From assembly GCF_003605435.1 (NCBI RefSeq), contig NZ_QXQB01000003.1, forward strand, positions 496,001 through 560,000: a stretch of DNA of 64,000 nt, written 5' to 3'. The DNA comes from Paenibacillus pinisoli. Lineage in GTDB: Bacteria > Bacillota > Bacilli > Paenibacillales > Paenibacillaceae. The position numbers and the translations under genes are program-made. The notes below the pieces were generated by a model. That model saw nothing but the letters and a program-made list of their open reading frames with translations, made no database searches and had not been told where the DNA came from. Shown here one piece after another: positions 59,849-64,000 of the stretch (positions are counted from its first letter, which is position 1; every line of letters begins with the position of its first letter).

Positions 59849-60406
59849 TTAAAATTCTTCATAATACATAACAACCTGTATCGTCACATCTTCGTCCGAT
59901 TTATTTATATATCGGTGTTCAACATTGCCTGCAAATCTTATAGCCTGTCCTTCTTGTAAGGCGTATATTTCATCCTTAATCTGTAGACTAAACACTCCAG
60001 CGATAACTGTGATGTACTCTTGAACCCCATCATTGTGTGGGAGTGACACATAATTACAAGTAGGACTAAGAATAATCGTAAACATTTCAATACGTGTTTG
60101 TGGGTCAAACGGAAACAATAAGTATACTCTGCAATTTCCATTGTCTTCTGTTACATCTGGAATTTCTTTTCGAGTTGCAATGGATACTACGGCCTCATCC
60201 TCTTTAAGTAGAGATGAAAACGAAATATTGAGTCCCGTAGCAATTTTCCACACGGTTGTCACTGTGGGCTGCGTTTCTCCTCGCTCAATTTGATGAAGCA
60301 TACCTTTACTAACCTTTGTTAAATCAGCGAGCTTATCTAAGCTTAACTGCCTATGTTTTCTAATACGTTGCAGGTTGTTTCCTATCCTGATGTGTATAGC
60401 ATTCAA
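59849..60406 (-). CDS. XRE-family regulator with C-terminal cupin domain
   Basis: The 185-residue regulator has an N-terminal XRE helix-turn-helix (NLQRIRKHRQLSLDKLADLT, KVSKGMLHQIERGETQPTVT). A C-terminal cupin beta barrel covers about 100-185 (VQEYITVIAGVFSLQI, LQEGQAIRFAGNVEHRYINK). Such proteins sense a small metabolite and often control an adjacent amino-acid or polyamine gene; here the YbaK-type deacylase follows directly. The start is the TTG at 60406 behind GGGGGTG. An AT-rich stretch with two TTGTATAAT copies upstream (about 60430-60465) probably contains the promoter. Confidence 0.85.
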   Translation of the reverse strand: MNAIHIRIGNNLQRIRKHRQLSLDKLADLTKVSKGMLHQIERGETQPTVTTVWKIATGLNISFSSLLKEDEAVVSIATRKEIPDVTEDNGNCRVYLLFPFDPQTRIEMFTIILSPTCNYVSLPHNDGVQEYITVIAGVFSLQIKDEIYALQEGQAIRFAGNVEHRYINKSDEDVTIQVVMYYEEF

Positions 60407-60500
60407 GAAGTAACACCCCCTATCGTTTATTATATTATACAAATATAACATTATACAATACGATTTACAAACGTGGCTATTGGACTAAACTGCCAGTTAG

Positions 60501-60623
60501 CTGAATGATTGTTACAAAGATACACGGATTCCTGGCGAAGCTGGTATTGAACTTGTTAGGGAGATAAATAAGCCGCCAAACGAACTATTGCCCGATAGCA
60601 AGGGTCGTTTAATGCCGTTATAA
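60501..60623 (+). pseudogene. Short protein-like remnant
   Basis: A 40-codon open stretch after a stop codon reads DTRIPGEAGIELVREINKPP then NELLPDSKGRLMPL and stop. It has no start codon or binding site but reads like the end of a real protein. I do not recognise the parent. The rest of 60407-60738 holds the regulator's upstream region and a terminator. Confidence 0.3.
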
Positions 60624-60636
60624 ACGAAACAAACCC

Positions 60637-60672
60637 GGCCTATAGAAAGGTCCAGGTTTGGAATAAAGTTGT
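60637..60672 (-). terminator. Terminator after the Yellow-like gene
   Basis: On the minus strand, CAAACCTGG pairs with CCGGGTTTG with one mismatch, with an inner CCT/AGG helix, then TTTCG. It lies 70 bases past the stop at 60739. Confidence 0.5.
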
Positions 60673-60738
60673 TAAATATTCATAAAGTCATAAAATTCAT
60701 TTTTTACGCAATGGAGTCAACTTTGTAAATCGAAATAT

Positions 60739-61827
60739 TTACAAGGCAGGAGCAGGTGGTTCGTCTATTTTCATACGGAGTAGACTATAAGGCTTCTGCC
60801 GCACGTCATCTCCATAATGAAATCTTGCCTGCCGATGTAATTGGTTCACGATGAAATATAAGTATTGATCTGGACCAATAGAAAAAGTATCCGGCCATAA
60901 AAGCCTCGGATCATGTGCGATGGTTTCCATTATTCCATTCGGCAATATCTTTCGAATACTATTGTTTTCATAGTCTCCAGCGTAAACGTTTCCTTTTGCA
61001 TCGGTGATCATTCCATCTGAAGCACCTTTTTCTCCCCAATACTTCACGTGAGATTGTAGATTCATATCCGGTATCGTTCGGTCTCTTAGGGCTTCCGTTG
61101 AAATCGAGAACAGATGACGACTGGAGAGAGGACAAAAATACAACATCTTGCCGTCCGGGGAAATCGCTATACCATCGGAGGCCAGTCTAAAGGGTGAAGC
61201 AGATCCGTCTTTGTTTCGATTCATCAGGATTTTACCTTCGACTTTCGGCAAGAAAAAGCGATCGGGTGAAGTTGAATTTGCCCCGTTTAACCGCCTCCAG
61301 GCATAACCGGTTTCTAAATCAACGACAATAATGGCTCCTGGTCCTCGGGAAGACGAATCCGTTATATACGCATACCCTGCTTTACCAACACGAAAGTCAA
61401 CTCGGACATCATTCAGATAAGTGGTTGGAAGGACAACATCCTCCGTAAATGTATATACCCTTCTTATGGTATTTGAATTTAAATCTACAGCGACTAACTT
61501 CGCCCCCCCTTTGATGGGTTCTGAGAAATTAGGAGCCCCCGTATCCAGTACCCAAAGCGTTCCCTTTCCATCCGCAACGACACTTTGGACACTAACGAAG
61601 GTCGTTGTAATATTCGATGGGCTTACCACATTGGCGTCTAAACTAGGATAAGGCTGCAAAGTGCCGCTAACGATTTCAGCCACCGTAAATTCAACGTCGT
61701 CTCCCCATTTTGGAAAGCAAATAAAAATGCGCCCAGTTTCAGAAACAGTAACACCTGTAGGCATGGCTCCGTAAAATAAAAAAACCGCCTCGAACTTACC
61801 GAAATACTTTTCACTCGGTAACATCAC
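60739..61827 (-). CDS. Major royal jelly/Yellow-family beta-propeller protein
   Basis: The 362-residue protein shows the bacterial branch of the MRJP/Yellow family (annotated in places as L-dopachrome tautomerase-related). Signatures are PTGVTVSETGRIFICFPKWG, SVVADGKGTLWVLDTGAP, YLNDVRVDFRVGKAGYAYIT, DGIAISPDGKMLYFCPLSSR and SDGMITDAKGNVYAGDYENN. These repeats build a six-bladed propeller. No signal peptide is seen, so it is either cytoplasmic or its true start is missed. Adjacent GTG and ATG codons follow GAGGAGG at 11-14 bases. Its substrate in bacteria is unknown. It is a single gene with its own terminator. Confidence 0.85.
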   Translation of the reverse strand: MMLPSEKYFGKFEAVFLFYGAMPTGVTVSETGRIFICFPKWGDDVEFTVAEIVSGTLQPYPSLDANVVSPSNITTTFVSVQSVVADGKGTLWVLDTGAPNFSEPIKGGAKLVAVDLNSNTIRRVYTFTEDVVLPTTYLNDVRVDFRVGKAGYAYITDSSSRGPGAIIVVDLETGYAWRRLNGANSTSPDRFFLPKVEGKILMNRNKDGSASPFRLASDGIAISPDGKMLYFCPLSSRHLFSISTEALRDRTIPDMNLQSHVKYWGEKGASDGMITDAKGNVYAGDYENNSIRKILPNGIMETIAHDPRLLWPDTFSIGPDQYLYFIVNQLHRQARFHYGDDVRQKPYSLLRMKIDEPPAPAL

Positions 61828-62069
61828 TTGTATAAAATCCTCCTCAACAAGTTCGAACTGCTATCACTATTTATATGACTGAATGTGGTTCAAGTGCCTG
61901 GATAATAAAATAATTTTACGGCCAACTTTTAGAATGGAACTCATAGGTAACCTACTGTGTTGGAGCGATTCTTCTGACTTTTTTCTCTGAGAGCCGAACG
62001 AAATTCAATATATTACATGTATCACTATCTTGACTCAGCGCCAATCCCTGAATTCAGCTTTTCACATTA

Positions 62070-62111
62070 GAAGAAGAGCCTGCCAACCCGCCTAAACGGA
62101 TTAACAGGCTC
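62070..62111 (-). terminator. Terminator after the SLH surface protein
   Basis: GAGCCTG (62076-62082) pairs with CAGGCTC (62105-62111) around an inner AATCCG/CGGGTT helix. TTCTTCT follows on the minus strand. The remaining part of 61828-62130 holds only the region before the Yellow-like gene. Confidence 0.75.
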
Positions 62112-62130
62112 CTAATCGTTCTATTTCATC

Positions 62131-64000
62131 TTATAGTTTATTGAACATGTTCAATATGGCTTGCGCGGTTTGGGCGCGGCTGGCGTCGGAAGCAGGATCG
62201 AAGATTCCGTTTCCTTTGCCCTGCAGAAGTCCTGCAGCAATGGCTTTATTCACTCCATCTACTGCCCATGAAGAAATGCCTGAGCCATCCTCGAGACCGG
62301 CTGTTTCTTGACCGGTCGCTGCAATTGCGCTGTTCTTGTACTCATAGGCACGAACGAGCAAGACCGCCATTTGTTCACGGGTGATTCTCGCATTTGGATC
62401 GAATTTGGTCTCCGATACTCCCGAGAGGAGCCCCGCTTCATAAGCTATTGCAACTTCCTTCGCATACCATTGACCCGCTTGCACATCGTCGAACGGAACA
62501 GTGCTCGCTGCTTTCGTCAGGCCAAGTGCCCGCACTAGCAAGGATGTGAATTCAGCGCGAGTTGTTAGTCCATTTGGAGTGAAGTGCGTATCGCTTGTGC
62601 CGTTAATGATATGCTTCGCCGCCAATACTTCCAGTGTCCGAGCAGCCCAGTGGATCGAAGGAACATCCGTGAATGACTTCGAGTATTCCAGCACCGCATA
62701 TTGGCCCAGATGCTCAAGAGCAGCCGTCACTAGATACTTGGCAGAATCTACGCTTCCTCCAACGTATTCCCACTCTTTGCTGCCTTCATTGTAATAATAA
62801 ATGCCCAGCAGGTCTTCATCTGCCTCATTGTGATAAGGCAAGGAAAGTTCAACTCCGCCGCCTGCCTGGCTGATGTCGATGACTTGGTTGTCGTGCTTCA
62901 GCCTAAGCGTCATGTCGTAGGCTACGCCTATAACTTCCACACGCGCTTGACCGCCTTGGACTGGAGCATTCGCGATATCTCCAGCGGTCACTGGAGCTAC
63001 GGTTACTTCAATACTTGCCCCGGACGGATTCCCCGCCGCAGCCAGCCAGCGCTTCAGCGTATCAGCTTGAACCGTTAGAACTGCATTCGCTGCCCTTACC
63101 TGCAGGGATAGACCGCCTATATCCTGTACAGGGATAGACTTCGATGTAATGCCGCTGCCAAGCTCCACAATCGCTTTGTCTCCGTCCTTCACTACATCTG
63201 TTGGCGGTGTCGATGGTTCTGGATGGCTAGGAGGATTAGTTGGACCTGGATGGCTTGTTGTCTGGCCGCTAATCGCAATCGATTTCGTTCCCGTGATGCC
63301 CGATCCGTCGCCTGCCGTCGCCGTCACCGTTACGGTGCCGTTGCTTACAGCCTTTAATAGACCCGACTCATTGATCGTTGCGCTGCCTGTTCCATTCTCG
63401 ACAGACCAGGTGACCGCTTTGTTCGTTGCATCTGCCGGCAGCACCTCTGCTGTTAGCTGAAGCGTGCCGCCTTTTGTTGTGATCGCATCATTACCGCTGA
63501 CATGGATCGTTGCAACAGGTATAGCCTCGATTTCCCTCGACCAGTGCGCATAGATGCTGACGGACGCGGCCTGCCAGTTGTCCTCAAATACTCTAACGCC
63601 GTCACTATTGTAATACTGCTGGCCATTCCCGCCAGTGTCTTCGTAGAATCCTCGGAAATCATATCCATCCCTTTCAGGGCGGGTGATTCCCAGCGGCAGT
63701 CTACCGCCGTAGGAGACCGATACGCTTCCCGTACCGCCTGTCCCGTTCTGAGGATCCAGCGTAATGCTGTAGCTATTCGCCGTAAATCGGGCGTAAAGGG
63801 TCAAATCGCCGACGGAGTTGACTGCAACGCTGGTGAGCTTGGCGCTCGGCAAGAATTGCGGGTCGGTAAACCAGCCGTTAAAGGTATATCCTTCCTTGGG
63901 GCTCGGGTCGCTCAGGTTAAACGTCGCCGTTTCAATGGTATAGATGGCGGGCTCGCTGCCCGGCATGGCGGCAGAGACGGCACCATCCATATAAGCAATG
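62131..64000 (-). CDS. SLH-anchored surface protein with InlB-like and Big2 repeats, 5' partial
   Basis: The frame runs off the right edge (upstream codons read I-A-Y before the first ATG inside), so the gene begins beyond the window. In order, the visible 623 residues hold two InlB B-type (Listeria-Bacteroides) repeats (GYTFNGWFTDPQ, SYSITLDPQNGTGGTGSV). A Big2 bacterial Ig-like domain follows (VTWSVENGTG, GTVTVTATAGDGS). A Pro/Thr/Ser spacer and a beta region of about 170 residues come next. Three C-terminal SLH modules (SFTDVPSIHWAARTLEVLAA, FDPNARITREQMAVLLVRAY, GIFDPASDASRAQTAQAIL) attach the protein to the wall. Any enzyme domain must lie upstream of the window edge. Confidence 0.9.
   Translation of the reverse strand, partial: IAYMDGAVSAAMPGSEPAIYTIETATFNLSDPSPKEGYTFNGWFTDPQFLPSAKLTSVAVNSVGDLTLYARFTANSYSITLDPQNGTGGTGSVSVSYGGRLPLGITRPERDGYDFRGFYEDTGGNGQQYYNSDGVRVFEDNWQAASVSIYAHWSREIEAIPVATIHVSGNDAITTKGGTLQLTAEVLPADATNKAVTWSVENGTGSATINESGLLKAVSNGTVTVTATAGDGSGITGTKSIAISGQTTSHPGPTNPPSHPEPSTPPTDVVKDGDKAIVELGSGITSKSIPVQDIGGLSLQVRAANAVLTVQADTLKRWLAAAGNPSGASIEVTVAPVTAGDIANAPVQGGQARVEVIGVAYDMTLRLKHDNQVIDISQAGGGVELSLPYHNEADEDLLGIYYYNEGSKEWEYVGGSVDSAKYLVTAALEHLGQYAVLEYSKSFTDVPSIHWAARTLEVLAAKHIINGTSDTHFTPNGLTTRAEFTSLLVRALGLTKAASTVPFDDVQAGQWYAKEVAIAYEAGLLSGVSETKFDPNARITREQMAVLLVRAYEYKNSAIAATGQETAGLEDGSGISSWAVDGVNKAIAAGLLQGKGNGIFDPASDASRAQTAQAILNMFNKL

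Noticed and set aside
1-64000. CRISPR array, prophage, intact insertion sequence, rRNA or tRNA
   Set aside because: No spaced direct repeats of CRISPR size, no phage or transposase protein motifs, and no tRNA or rRNA sequence were recognised.

Overview
The window reads as a chromosomal segment of a Bacillales bacterium, most likely Paenibacillus or a close relative. The reasons are roughly 50% GC, strong GGAGG ribosome binding sites, SLH-domain and LPXTG surface proteins, several carbohydrate ABC importers of the type that lack their own ATPase, a YesM/YesN-type two-component pair, a DUF6809-like protein and a sigma-D type flagellin promoter. No rRNA, tRNA, CRISPR array, intact insertion sequence or prophage was seen.

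Region by region: 1-5400 holds the 3' end of a response regulator with a BTAD output domain and a very large LPXTG-anchored adhesin. 5500-8400 is an OmpR-type two-component operon ending in a lipoprotein. 8650-11840 is an NAD salvage operon (PRPP synthase, NadV-type phosphoribosyltransferase, NrtR-type Nudix regulator) behind a promoter full of inverted repeats. It is followed by a rod-shaped fold of unknown nature. 12100-18500 carries an SLH/GH18 protein, a small kinase, an ECF41 sigma factor with its oxidoreductase partner and a matching promoter, and a histidine phosphatase. 18650-21010 is an ECF sigma/anti-sigma pair whose anti-sigma protein carries a large beta-propeller.

21200-30860 is a divergent pentitol or pentose regulon. 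An importer and a ROK repressor are on the minus strand; a zinc dehydrogenase, an FGGY pentulokinase and a transketolase are on the plus strand. The repressor-type sites GTTTA-N5-TAAAC lie between the two arms. 30870-39600 has an orphan binding protein, a PIG-L deacetylase, an OsmC protein, an unusual flagellin, an AlkD-like protein, a broken gene and a secreted subtilase. 39880-46300 is an IclR-controlled operon joining a CUT1 importer to a nucleoside hydrolase and an amidohydrolase. 46400-56830 is a divergent amino-sugar region: an Lpl-type importer, a YesM/YesN pair and a Gfo/Idh oxidoreductase on one side, nanE and nanK on the other.

56770-57500 is rich in repeats made from the 3' end of nanK, plus a family of short inverted repeats. 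57600-60650 is an AT-rich accessory pocket of small genes and remnants. The right end has a royal-jelly/Yellow-type propeller protein and the 3' part of an SLH surface protein. The overall theme is extracellular polymer degradation and uptake: surface-anchored or secreted enzymes and adhesins, three importers, and matching catabolic and regulatory genes. The most unusual items are the nanK repeats and internal duplication, the CUT1-nucleoside hydrolase-amidohydrolase operon, and the well resolved operator sets of the ROK, IclR and ECF41 systems.
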